A model generated the notes under the pieces. It had not been told where the DNA came from. It saw only the letters and a list, made by a program, of their open reading frames with translations, and searched no databases. Shown here one piece after another: positions 12,276 through 23,843 of a stretch of 64,000 bases of DNA; the stretch's first letter is position 1; every line of letters starts with the position of its first letter. Source of the DNA: Zonotrichia leucophrys gambelii (taxonomy: Eukaryota; Chordata; Aves; Passeriformes; Passerellidae). The translations under genes were made by a program, and so were the position numbers. The DNA is taken from assembly GCF_028769735.1 (NCBI RefSeq), contig NC_088173.1:15440038-15504037 (forward strand), read 5' to 3'.

Positions 12276-15200
12276 GTCTAATTGGAATGAAAGTGATCAC
12301 TTTGCTGTTTCAGGACTTGTCTACTTTGAGGCAAAAGTAAGCACTCTGTGTGCTTAAGTTTGAGAATTATTTCTGAAGTGACTGATAGAGATAAGAGCAA
12401 AAATCAGCCATATTTTAAGTGTGTAACCTCTTATTTATGGTTTTCTCTCATAGCACTCTCTCTCCAGTTTTACAGCCTCAAACTTTTCATGCCAGGGTAA
12501 TAATTATAACAGACTTGTGGTAATCTCACAGGCCTATGGCTTCCTTGCAATAGACCATCCAAGTTACCCTGGAAATGTCAAATCTCAAGGATTTCAGACA
12601 CTAGGGGCTGCAAAAGCCAGTTTGGGAATAGCAGCACTAACTGCTAGAAAAAACAAACAAAAAACCGAAACAAAAATCTGTCATTACCTATTTTGTCCTC
12701 CTATACAAAAAGGCATGTTGTAGCTGGATATCCCATGGTTCTGGAACAAAGCCACTAATTTAATTGTTAATGGAGAGACTGGGTGCTTCTGGAGGGGCTA
12801 CACACACATATCTAGCACCCCCTGTGTCCTTCCAGGACACGTTGTTTGCCTTCTATATCCTCCTAATGAAATAGGCTTTGCCACACTCTTCCAGGCTAGA
12901 GTGTATAGGAATAAATGACAACCATTATCAAGGCAGTTTTGACCAGAAAACATGTTATATATAAAAAGAGAAAGACAGTGTCATTCCTGTTTTGTAAAAG
13001 GTGAAAACTAAACTAGAAAAGAAATATAAGGAGGAAACTGAGAGGAGGCATGAGAGGAAGTCCTCCAGTCTGATCTTATGACCTGTTGCCAAAAGCATGC
13101 AAAAATATGTGGTACCAGAACTACAAAAGAAAAAAAGTAAATTGATCTTATGTTCAAAATACTTTTGTAATAGTCCATCCACATTAAAAAGTCATGGTTC
13201 TTATTATCAGAAAAAAAATAAAAATCTATGCTTAATCCAGTATCACAGTCTTGAAAAAACAGAAAATGAATAGAGAGAAATCAATGTAAGCACATTAATT
13301 TCAATTCCAGTCTCCTGATGAGGGTAACTCTCAAATACATCTCAAAACACGCAGAGAGACTGAATGCTGATGAATAATACATATATTTTCCAGCTTCAAG
13401 CAAATCATTTATCTCTGCAATTACAAGTCAGCAAAGATACTGAATGATTTTTAACATGTGACTCTTGACATGTTTTTTTCAGGATAAGAGAAGCACATTG
13501 AACTTTTTCTGCAATAAACAATTGCTACTAAGATCAGGTGGTTTTTTACAACTTTGATAATATAGAAACAGATAATAACTGGGTATTCTTTAATGTATAA
13601 TTATTGTAGTTCACGCAGTTTTACAGAGATTATGTTAAAAAAATTAAAATTAAATTGCAATGTAGTGCTGGAATAAAAATTAGACAATAAGTTAAATGAT
13701 AAAATTCAGGTTGGTTTCTTTTGATTTTATGTAGGGAAAATAAACTTCCCTTATGCCTCACAAAAAAAAGGTAACCCAGTTGCTTTTCATTAAGGGGGAT
13801 GAAAAGAAATCAAAGTGAATCTGCCTGAGTAATACTGATCTTTGCTGAGATTTAAAATGTGTCCCCTTTGAGAAAAAAGAAAGAGATATTTATCCTTAAA
13901 TTCACTTCCATACAAATTGGTTTAATTCTATGCATTGAAGTGCATTCTGTGCATCCCAAAGCATAGCTGCTAATCAGATATTTCTATCTGCTTTGAGGGG
14001 ATGTAAGTGATTTCTAGTTATTTCTAGTTAGAAAATATTGAGTCATTACTCAATCTATATTACATATTTAACACCTCAATTTTATAATAGCATCTCACAT
14101 CCTTCTAAACAAAAGAAATCCCACCTCAGCATAGATAAACAAGTCCAAAATCTAACAGTGGCACAGGAACAGTTAAATAAAAAAAAATAAACTAAAACCA
14201 TGCAAAATATTGACATTACTATGTCATATAAACTACAGATTCTTGAGTTATACCTATGACTTCTGGGAAAATGTGGCTCTTTACCACACTGGAGGGTTTT
14301 TAAATCCTATTTCCTATTGTTTGGTTGGTTTTCTTTTCTTGAGAAGTATGAAGGACGAGTTTTTGAAGATACATTCACCTCAAGAATGTAGTATAAGAAA
14401 TTCCAAAACTCTGGATAAAGCAGATGTTCTGTAGTAGATAATAGCTATTTTTCCCCTTGAAAGCATCTCTTCTCTTTGCTAAATACATGTAGTGATTTTT
14501 TTTAATAGAATCCAAAAGATTTTACATACATTAAACTCCAGACCACAATTAGCATTCTTTGTGTCTGCATTTACTTTGCATTTCACATCATACTGAAGAA
14601 TAATTATGAATGACTGAAACTAATTTGCTTTCTTTCCTAAGTAGCTGTTTCACACTTTCGAGCAACTGCTAAATTACATGCAGGAGGTTTATTAGGATTT
14701 CAATACTACGCACTAAAACATATTCCAACAGTGTCACATGAGCACAGGGGGATACTGCCATTTCCTGTAAAGTAACTAATCATTTAGCTATGTGCATAAG
14801 ATTTGCTTACGTAGGTAAGAATAATCAACTAGAAATTTTAGAATAGTTTTAATTTTTTTTGCTCAAGGTCATAACATATCCTTGCAAAAGGGAGATGGGA
14901 ACTGTTAATCACAACAGAGAATTGCTGGCTAACGTGAAACCCCTGGGTTTATTTTAACATATTAAGAAAATACACAATCATAATGAATTTAGTCAAAGAG
15001 TTGCAACCAGTCAACAGCCAATATTAATGATGAATATATGGGTTTATGATCCTGTTCCATCATTGTGGAAGACAATAGGGCAGTATGGCATGCTGATATA
15101 TGATGTAGAGATTAATTGCAATTATTTAAGAGCAGGTTTCCTGAATTACCCAATGTAAAAATCAAAGTAAATACATGTGTAGTCTAAAAAATAACTGCTC

Positions 15201-18200
15201 CAGAGATCTGTATAGATATAATCCCAAATTCTATATAGGCAGTATTAAATGGAAAATTTAGGCTTGCTAAAACTGTTAAATACTAAAAGCTACAGAATTC
15301 ATAATTACAGAATTTAAGATGCAAAAATTGTATTTTTCTCTATGGACAAATATAGGACAAGAGCAGAAATGTTATAATAGCGTCAATGGTATCACTGCTA
15401 CAAAGACTGTTCCTAAGGCTACGAATGATAACAAACCTTTTAGTTCTGGCCTGCATTTAAAGCTGCAATTTAAGATAAAATTTGATAAATATAGCTGCAA
15501 CACACTTTAACAACAGACTACTAAACTACAGGAAAGCATGCACATGAATCTGAAAAATGAGATTCCCAGATTTGATTCTGTTCCCAATTGCATTAGTGAA
15601 GCTGTTTTAAGCAGGCTCAAACTATGCCAGTGCTCTTTTCTTAGTGACTACTGACTAGAAACCCATAAATATCTTATGCAAAATAAATCAGTATCTGTCA
15701 TATTTATACTGTACATAATAGCTTATCAAAATAACTAACATCTATTGGTAAAAAAAAAAAAAACAAACAAAAAAACCCCAATATTCAGTGTGTGGAAAAG
15801 TTTTGCTAAAACAAGGAAGGGGAAATTTTTTACCTGCTGCAGAAACACTTGTATTGGGGAGAAAAAAAACAGTTATCAGAACTCCAGGTTCAGGGTAGGC
15901 TTCTCTCTGGGTAAATAACTGTCCTGCTCATCCAGATCCCTAGCTTACAAGGGAAATCAGCAATAACCACACACACATATCTAGCAAGGTAATTTTGCCC
16001 GTGAATTCAATTGATCCATCTCTACTGACTACACCATAGATGAATAGTTCAACTCACCTACCAAATCTCATGCACTTATAGAATAAATAATTTCAGAGTA
16101 TCTCCTTAGAGTCCAAATGAATGGCAAGTCTATTGTATGAGGTAAGAGAACTATAATAGAGAGAATTCTCTATGTATAGCAACAATCAATTGCACTATTA
16201 TAACTATATGAAACATTTTCCCCTGGCTGAAAAAGTACATGGTAATTTTTATCTGTAGGTAACATTACAGACAGGAAAAGGATATAATGTTTCTCCAAGT
16301 CATCACACTGACAAAGCAATTAAAAAATCGAAGTAACACTCTATGCTTTCAATGCAGCTCTTATAAAGCATGAATTAAATTAAAATTTTGCATAATAATA
16401 CTCTGGTTTCAGTTTGAGAAACATTGTACTGTGAATCTGCAAAGACTTTGATGAATACCCTATTAAGATAACAGCCCAGTCAGCTGCAGTATTGTTTATA
16501 ATCTTAATGGGTTTTAGACAGCAATGAAGGAGCAATAATTTCGTTCATTTCAAATAATGTAGCATTGAAGGGCATTCAAGGAAACAATTCTATTATTCAT
16601 TTTTGCATCTCCTGGTATATGATGATTACACCACATTTTTATGTTCCATAAAATAATTTTAAAAAAACAGTCTGAAACAATAACTTTTCTCATGATGTTT
16701 ACTTACCTACAATACAGCTTCTCTATTATTTGAGTTTAAAGTTACATTTATGTGGACAAACCAAATTACATTTGCTAGGTACTATTTTGAGAGCTACTTA
16801 ACTTTACCAAGTCTTTGTTTCCACAGACTTAATGTCATCAGAACTGAACAAAGTGCTTCTTTCACTGAGAATCTATCTGAATAAAGAATGAAGAAGTTGT
16901 AAGAATCCCAGGATTCAGGTATAACACTTTCTCCAAAGAAAAAAAATCAGCTATCCATCTGTGCAAACTTCTGTTGGAGTGACTTGTCTTTGGTGAAATA
17001 ATAATATTAAAGGTTACTCTTAAAGTTTTGCAGAACTTGTCTCCAAATTTTCTAGAGGACTAAGAGTTCACAGTTGAAGCTATTTCTGCAGGAGGGCATT
17101 TTTCAGAGGTGTTACTTTTTTTAAAAATTGTGTTGATAGACAGCTTGCATACCAGTACAGAGAAATACTTTTAAGATTACACATGTCTAAAGACATTTTT
17201 TTTTGTAGTTTCTCTTTATGCTTTGAATCTTGTTTTATTGATGCCAACAGGACTTATATCATTCATGTAAATACATTAGGAATGCAATTTTTATTCTAAC
17301 TTAAATCTAATAAACAACACTCATAACCATGAGCAAATAGGGTACACCTATAAATTTTTGTAGGCACTGGGACCCTGGACCAGCCAGACCCGATCTTTCA
17401 GCCATTCCTGGGGACAGTACGGAGTAATATGGGTGCAAAATCATTCCAAACAGGCAGGCTACACACAGCTATCTTTTAACAGTATTGTGAGCTCTTCTTC
17501 CCTGTAGATCTCATTGCCAAAGCAGTCTTTAACATTTACTACTATAAAAAATCAGGGTAGTCCACTGAAGAGTTCTGTACTAGATGTACATTATGATGCA
17601 ATATGGCATATATGTAATTATTTCTAAATGTCACAGTCATTTAGAGCACATTTACATTAAAAGAAAAATAAATGCAATTACAGGGAGCAGGCTGTTCAGC
17701 AGATCACTAGATCCACTGAAGTCTGATTTAAACATTTAGCTAATACTGAGTCTTCCTCTATAAATGTGGAAAAAGTTGAGGGAAGTGACACACTATTCTC
17801 TGTAATACAATAAGGAAATCATCTGAATATCTAGCAACTGTGGGAAATCTGCAATTCTTTCATTTGTGTGAAGGAGTTTGGTTCTTGTTACCTGTAAGAC
17901 CATGCTAACTATTGGTCTAGTGGTATTGTGGAATAGATCTATAATCCATTTTTTTCTGTGGAGTACAGGACACGTGTAGAAAGGCAGAGGTGGGTTTAGT
18001 CAGACCCCTTCACCTCATGGCACTATTTCTACCTCTATTGCCATTTGAGAGGGAAAGAAATTATGTCTTCAATGTTTCATTTTTTCAGTTTGTTTTTTTT
18101 TCTCAAAGTAGCAACACTGCTGCTGGTTCTGTACAGTCCAAAACTAACACGAATTAAATGCTTTTACCCATTATGATTTTGAATAAGTAATTCTTTTGTT

Positions 18201-21092
18201 TAAAACTCATTCCCTTATTTTTATTTTTCTGTGGATTATTAATTTTTAAGTCTGGGAGTCAATTCTTATTTAAATAATTTTAAAATAAAATTTGATAGCA
18301 GCTGAGTTGTGTGGGGGTTTTTTCTTAAATTTTTCTTTCCTTCCTTTTTGGAAAGTTCTCTTATTACCATTTAGTATATTAGCTTGGTCATATTTTCTGC
18401 CCTTTCACACTGAAGCAGAATGCCAAGTAAAGAATATTACTTACTGGCAAAGGTTTTCAGAGAGTGTAATTAAAAGTTTGTCTCCATTTTTATATTTAGC
18501 TTTTCCTGGCATTTGACTAATTTTGCAGCATATGGTAGGTTTGTTTATTACCTTGTGCATAGTAATTAAAGCAGTACTTTAACAGAGACACACAAAAAAT
18601 GTGTTCCATTTATATTTGAGGTGAAGGCATTTTTTCTGAAATCTACACATAATGAAAAGCATTTTTGAACTTAATTCTGAAATTTGGAGATATTTGGATG
18701 AATTTATATAGCTGTACAATAATTCATTCTTTATTAAGAAAGGTTGTAGCAGATATTTTAGTTAGTGTTCCAAAAATGTGGCCAACAGAATGAATCACAA
18801 TTTTTTCTGCTGATATGTACTTCAGAGACTGACAAAATACCCTTTGGCACAAAGATATCCAGTGTTTAGACAGCCTATGTTCTTAGGTAGCTGTTTAGTA
18901 ATTCAAAGTCCTCAATATTTGCCTTGAGAAACAGATTTATGTCCATGATAGGTAAGTTCCACATTGTCAGTGCATTTATTGGTAACATGCTCTTAATAAG
19001 TGGCTATTTCTTCTGGAAATTTGAATCTAATTTTTTGTGAATAATAAAATAAATTCTCACAGTTGATTAATTCTGTATAAATGAATGCATACCATTACAT
19101 ATAGCAATATAATTAACAGTCCAGCTTAAATGTCTTTTATTAATACACTAGCTACTTATAATGAAATTTGACCATTCCAGTATCTGGAATATTCATTCAC
19201 AGTATACAGTGAAAAGCCAGTAAATTTTATCCAGTAATTTCAGGAGCCAAGGTTGATGCTTAGGGATACTGCCCTCTACCTAGCAAAGAATCTCAGAAAT
19301 CAAACAAAAAACCTAAAAAATAAAATACAAATATGTAAAGTATTTATGATGGGACCCAGTGACAGTGAGATTGGAACCTTGAATGAAGGCAACTTGGTAT
19401 GACAAAAATGAATTGTACTAGGATGCACAAAAGATAAATTACTTTCCACACAGGAAGGATGGATTTCTTCATTAACTGTATGAACAACAGGAGAAAATTA
19501 TATACTACCTTACAAGTCAGAACAGACTTATTTGATAGTATCTGAAATCCCTTCATAGACTATACACAAAACCACTCATGACACTTTCAATGTACTGAAA
19601 GAACAGGTTACATGTAGGGAGAGCTCAATCAGGATTTTACTGTTGCCATCCCTCTTGCCAGCCCAACAACTTGCCAGGATAACAAATGCAACCTAATAAA
19701 GTTATATTTGCTGGCTCAGATTTCTAGGACATGTATGCCAGCCATCTTTTAGACTTTTACTACGTGATAATAACAAATCTCTTACTACAGTGATGAATGA
19801 TGGCCAAAATTACTTCATGTCAAACTCAAAATACATTTTCCTATATAAATGTTGAAGGCATGAAAGTAGAAAAGAACACAGGAACTTTTTGATTTTGTAT
19901 GCATCCATTCTAGGTTGGGATGCAATCTCCAACACACAAGCCTCACCACTGCCTCAAAGTCTGCAGGAAAATTGATGTCTATACTGGGCTGCTGGAATTC
20001 TGTTTGTTCCCCCAGAGCTACCAGAGACTCTCCAGCTGCCCTGGGGTCAGATGCTTACCTCCACAGACTTTATTTCACAATACAAATAAGAATATTTGTA
20101 GGTCCTTACACTGCCAAAAGATCTACAGAATATTGGGTGTGTAGCCCCAGTGAACCTCAAAGATATTTATTTGTAACTGTAGCAGTAAAACCTCCAAGTG
20201 CAAGGATTCTTTATGCTTCTACGCTGCTTAAGGTATCTCTAAATATTTCCACTACAAGAATTAAAGAATAACAGCTAGAATAAATATTGATGCATTGTTG
20301 TGAAGCAACAACTATATTCTTTCAAAGCAGAAGTAGTTGTCTCCCAGGAGAGGAGTGATTCTAAGTAGCCAACTCACATTCTTGTCTAAAGAGGTGTGTC
20401 AACTCTTCTTGGTTTTAAATATTGGCTTGCATGTGCAAAACCAAACTTGTGCATCCTCAGAAAGCAGAACATGTAAGGGAAAAATTTCATTTTGTTGCTT
20501 AAAAAATTAACAAGTCTGTTTACTTACAAACGTATGTTCAAATATTCAGGAGTTGATTCAGAGGACTTGCTATGTAAACAAAAGTAGTTCTGGGACAAGA
20601 TTTAGATAGCACATTTGCCAGAGATCAAAGGTTTTCTATTAATACTTTTAAAATAGTAATTCTATATAATTCTATTTTACCAAGCTCCTGTGCTCAGTCC
20701 TGGGAGCTTTTAAGTCATTCGGAATATGGATCACATATGTCTTTGTAGTAATATCAGCATTGTGAAAACTTATTTGCTTTCAGCCTCACAACTGAGTCCT
20801 GGTGTTTATAGCAGTCAAATGAAACAGAACAGCAATGGCCACAAATTCCTCCAGTGGCAGAAATTCCCATCTTTTTTCTAAAAGATTCCTTCATGCCATA
20901 TGGAAAGCACCATGACTGTGAACACAGAGAAGGGGCTGTTGAAAAAAGCACAGAAGACTGAGCACTAAATATTGAAGAAGCTCAAGAAATGGACAAAGGA
21001 TTTCGAAAGTAAATTATGATATACTGGAGGTATAAGTTAATCCCCACTAGATGGTGAAAAAATACTGCTAGCCAGATGGAAATATTTAACCA
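12276..21092. other. Long AT-rich noncoding stretch, no gene seen
   Basis: Nearly 9 kb without a recognised gene or interspersed repeat. It has a 10-bp tandem repeat, tttctagtta twice, at 14011-14030. There is a mild GC rise at about 17360-17460. A 118-codon frame lies at 19915-20271, without a recognisable domain or a persuasive start context. The segment 16430-16640 has the look of a conserved noncoding element and is treated as a finding. Confidence 0.6.
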
Positions 21093-21262
21093 GAGAATCA
21101 CAGGATAACTGAGACCTCAGTGACCTCTGGAAGTCATTACTGTCCTATGGCCCCATTTAGTGGGGGACACCTAGGGAAGGTTGCCCAGCACCACAGCCAG
21201 GCTGCTTTTGAACATCACCAAGGACAGAGGTTTCAGCACTGTTCTGAACAGCTTATTCTAGC
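21093..21262 (-). mobile_element. CR1 LINE 3' end, about 170 bp
   Basis: The plus strand starts with gagaatcacagg and continues with the CR1 3' UTR landmarks in reverse: a GACCTC-TGGAAGTCAT block, a CACCTAG-G-AGGTTGC block, then GGCTTTTGAA-AT-ACCAAGGA. This is a 5'-truncated CR1 on the minus strand. Divergence is high, so it is an old copy. Its 5' limit near 21262 is approximate. Confidence 0.85.
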
Positions 21263-21457
21263 TCTCCACATAGATTTCGTTAATTTATTGACTTGGTGAG
21301 AGCTGTGTTACCCAGAGCAAAAATCTAGTTATGGCCTGTGAAACAATGTTAATTCGGGTCCTGACATGAACTGGAAAACAAAGTGACAGCTCAAGTTGCT
21401 ACTTGTAAATTTAACTACAGAGAAAACCATCCATCAGGTAACTGAAGAACCAAAGAA

Positions 21458-21462
21458 AGAAA

Positions 21463-21542
<80 letters not shown>

Positions 21543-21544
21543 AA
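21458..21544. repeat. (GAAA)n microsatellite, first tract
   Basis: About 20 nearly perfect GAAA units on the plus strand (TTTC on the minus strand). The tract is polypurine on one strand, a type that can adopt triplex structures and is usually polymorphic in length. It makes spurious Lys/Glu/Arg-rich and Phe/Leu/Ser-rich open frames that are not genes. Confidence 0.97.
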
Positions 21545-21625
21545 AGAAGGTCTGACATGAATGGAAAACGAAAGTGACAGCAAAGAGACTGCAAATTTAA
21601 CTAAAGAGAAAAACAATCAGGTAAT

Positions 21626-21634
21626 AGAAAGAAA

Positions 21635-21667
<33 letters not shown>

Positions 21668-21681
21668 AGAAAAGAAAAAAA

Positions 21682-21757
<76 letters not shown>

Positions 21758-21770
21758 AAAAGATTGTCCA
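21626..21770. repeat. (GAAA)n microsatellite, second tract
   Basis: A longer tract of about 145 bases with a few interruptions near 21634-21682 (GAAGAAA and an A8 run), then nearly perfect GAAA units. The interruptions suggest the left part is older and the right part the actively expanding end. Confidence 0.97.
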
Positions 21771-23786
21771 CTAAATTAGGAAGTTGCATATTTAATTATG
21801 CAGTTTAAGTACTCAGCACCTCTGGTTCTAAGATTCTGAACTTCTAGTCAAAATAACATATGAAACCTAGTGACATTTTTCGTATGGAAGAGGCATTCAT
21901 TTCAGTTATGAAGCTAACTTGAACTTCTTTCTAGTGTCTTGGTCCACTGATCTTGTGCTTTGGTTTCAATAGGTTACTGCTCACACCCTTGAAACACTAC
22001 AGCTTTCAGTGACTCTATCTATATGGCCTCAAACAAACCATTTTTAAGGCCAAAGTATATTTTTACAACAGGACATAAAAGGATGAAATTAGCACTGCAA
22101 AAGATAAAAACTTGAAATGTGAACTATAGCTTGTAGACTTAATACATCACAGAAAAACTACACTCCAAGTTCATAAAACTTGGTAAATTCCTTTTATGGA
22201 AAACAGGCATAAGTGGATCTTTCTTCTCAGGTGCTATTACAATGTATAATGTATGTATTTTAATGTGTTTGATTTCTTCCCTATTTTTATATTACCAGAA
22301 AGGATCACTGCTTCCTGATTAAGATATATTTCAAAGAGATTATTTTGCTTATTCCTACTTGTCACAGGATCATTAGAGACAAAATGCTTTTTCTTCCTAA
22401 AAATCATGTTTCATGTGAAAATGTGAAACTCCATAATTCTTTAGACCTTTCTTTGAGAAACTCTGAGAAAAAAATAGTGAAAAATTAATTATTCATTATA
22501 CAAGATGTAGGAAATTATATTCCTTCAGTAGGTGAAAATTTTCTTTTTAAGTCAAAAGCACTGTAGTGGAGATTTCCTGAAAAATTCACTTCTGGATCAC
22601 TCAGACCCTTAGTCATGTGAGATGTGCACACAGAAAGAACCAGCAGATGAAACACTTTTTCCTTTTTTGATTCATCATTTCACTGCACACCTTGTATTTC
22701 CTCTTACACATAAGCACGGCTTGAACGTGTGATGAAGGCTGAGACTGTAATGTAAACAGAATGGAAATATTAAGAAGTCATCAAATTGAAGCTACATTTA
22801 CCACTCTCATCACCAGAAGCTAATGTCCTGTGAGTCACAGTTGCAGTTGTGAGGTAAGGATATGGAATATAGCTACAGAAATTGTGAGCATCACCCTCTG
22901 TTCCTAAGGCAGAGAGAGTAGTCAAACTTACCAAACTTGAACAAAAAACCAATCAAAGTATCTGTCAGTGTTTAAACAAATACATAATAAAAGCAAGTTT
23001 TAAATACAGATTCTGGCATACTGAAGAAGAAAGTATTCACATAAATAATTAGAAAATACAATTGTGTCTTCACTGGAGGTATTGCTTCAGTGATTTCTAA
23101 GCAGGCACTGGGGCATGTTTAAATGACACAGAAAATACGCCTTTACTACAGAGTAAAACAAGCCTGGGTAAGTGTCAAAGGGAAGTAGAAGGTTCAAAAC
23201 AACTTTACTGAGAAGACAATGGAAAAATACAACTGGAGATAAAGTTTTGCCCTCAGCTATCAATAAATGTGAATTTTTTAATAGCTTTGCACTCTCCTTC
23301 AGTCCAATCACCTTCAAAACACCAGAATTCATCTCGTCTGCAAATTCAAAGGTTTATTTAGGAAAATGTTCAAGAGATTTGTGGCAAGTAATATCATAAG
23401 TACTGAAAATAAAATGTATAGTTCGCTAGTTTCTTTCTCAGATGGCTTCTTTTCCCAGGGTCACATGAGGATCAGGGTACTTAATTATTACAGACTCTTT
23501 CCTAATACAATTGAAAGGCATCCAAAAATCTTACCTTCTGTTTCCTTAATTATGCTTATTAGTGCACATAATTATCAACATGTATATACACATACATATA
23601 AGAACTAATGCCCTCTAGCTATCTAAGTCTGGCCATTTAATAATTTTGTAAATGTATGGTTAAACAAAACTGTAGCTGTTCTAATCACTAAAGTAATAAA
23701 GTAGTGCCACTTTAGTTTTCATTCACATATTTAAAACCCAACCTTTCATTAACTTTTTGTCATTATGCAAGCATGCAATTTTTCTG
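21771..23786. other. AT-rich noncoding stretch, no gene seen
   Basis: I see no gene, RNA gene or recognisable repeat in these 2 kb. Open frames of 60-81 codons overlap one another on both strands and have no recognisable domains. Confidence 0.65.
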
Positions 23787-23843
23787 AATGGAACTAGGTA
23801 ATGTTTAGGGTTGCTTCTAACCAAACTATTCCATGATTCTATG
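23787..23843 (+). mobile_element. Very short CR1 LINE 3' end
   Basis: The sequence reads like the last 55 or so bases of a CR1 on the plus strand. It has an ACTAGGTAATGTTTAGGGTT-type block, a degenerate TTCCAACCCAAACTATT block, and the tail tccatgattctatg. It is heavily 5'-truncated. The block order and the ATTCTATG tail make chance unlikely, although the piece is small. Confidence 0.72.

Larger units (their letters stand above)
21357..21770. repeat. Tandemly duplicated segment, each copy ending in a GAAA microsatellite
   Basis: A unit of roughly 85 bases of ordinary sequence followed by a long GAAA tract occurs twice with a period of about 191 bases. The ordinary part of copy 1 begins near 21357 and that of copy 2 near 21548. 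Both contain ctgacatgaa, tggaaaac, aaagtgacagc, aaatttaacta, agagaaaa and atcaggtaa in the same order. Their differences show that they have diverged since the duplication. The duplication presumably arose by unequal exchange or replication slippage at the microsatellite. Confidence 0.88.

Noticed and set aside
19915..20271. 118-codon plus-strand frame in a mildly GC-richer patch
   Set aside because: No recognisable domain, start context or splice signals. A few frames of this length are expected by chance in 64 kb.
21357..21770. Regular repeat structure considered as a CRISPR-like or satellite array
   Set aside because: Only two units with microsatellite tails in a vertebrate genome. There are no spacers or cas genes, and the structure fits a tandem duplication.
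21434..21789. Open frames rich in Lys-Glu-Arg or Phe-Leu-Ser repeats
   Set aside because: They are direct translations of the GAAA microsatellites.
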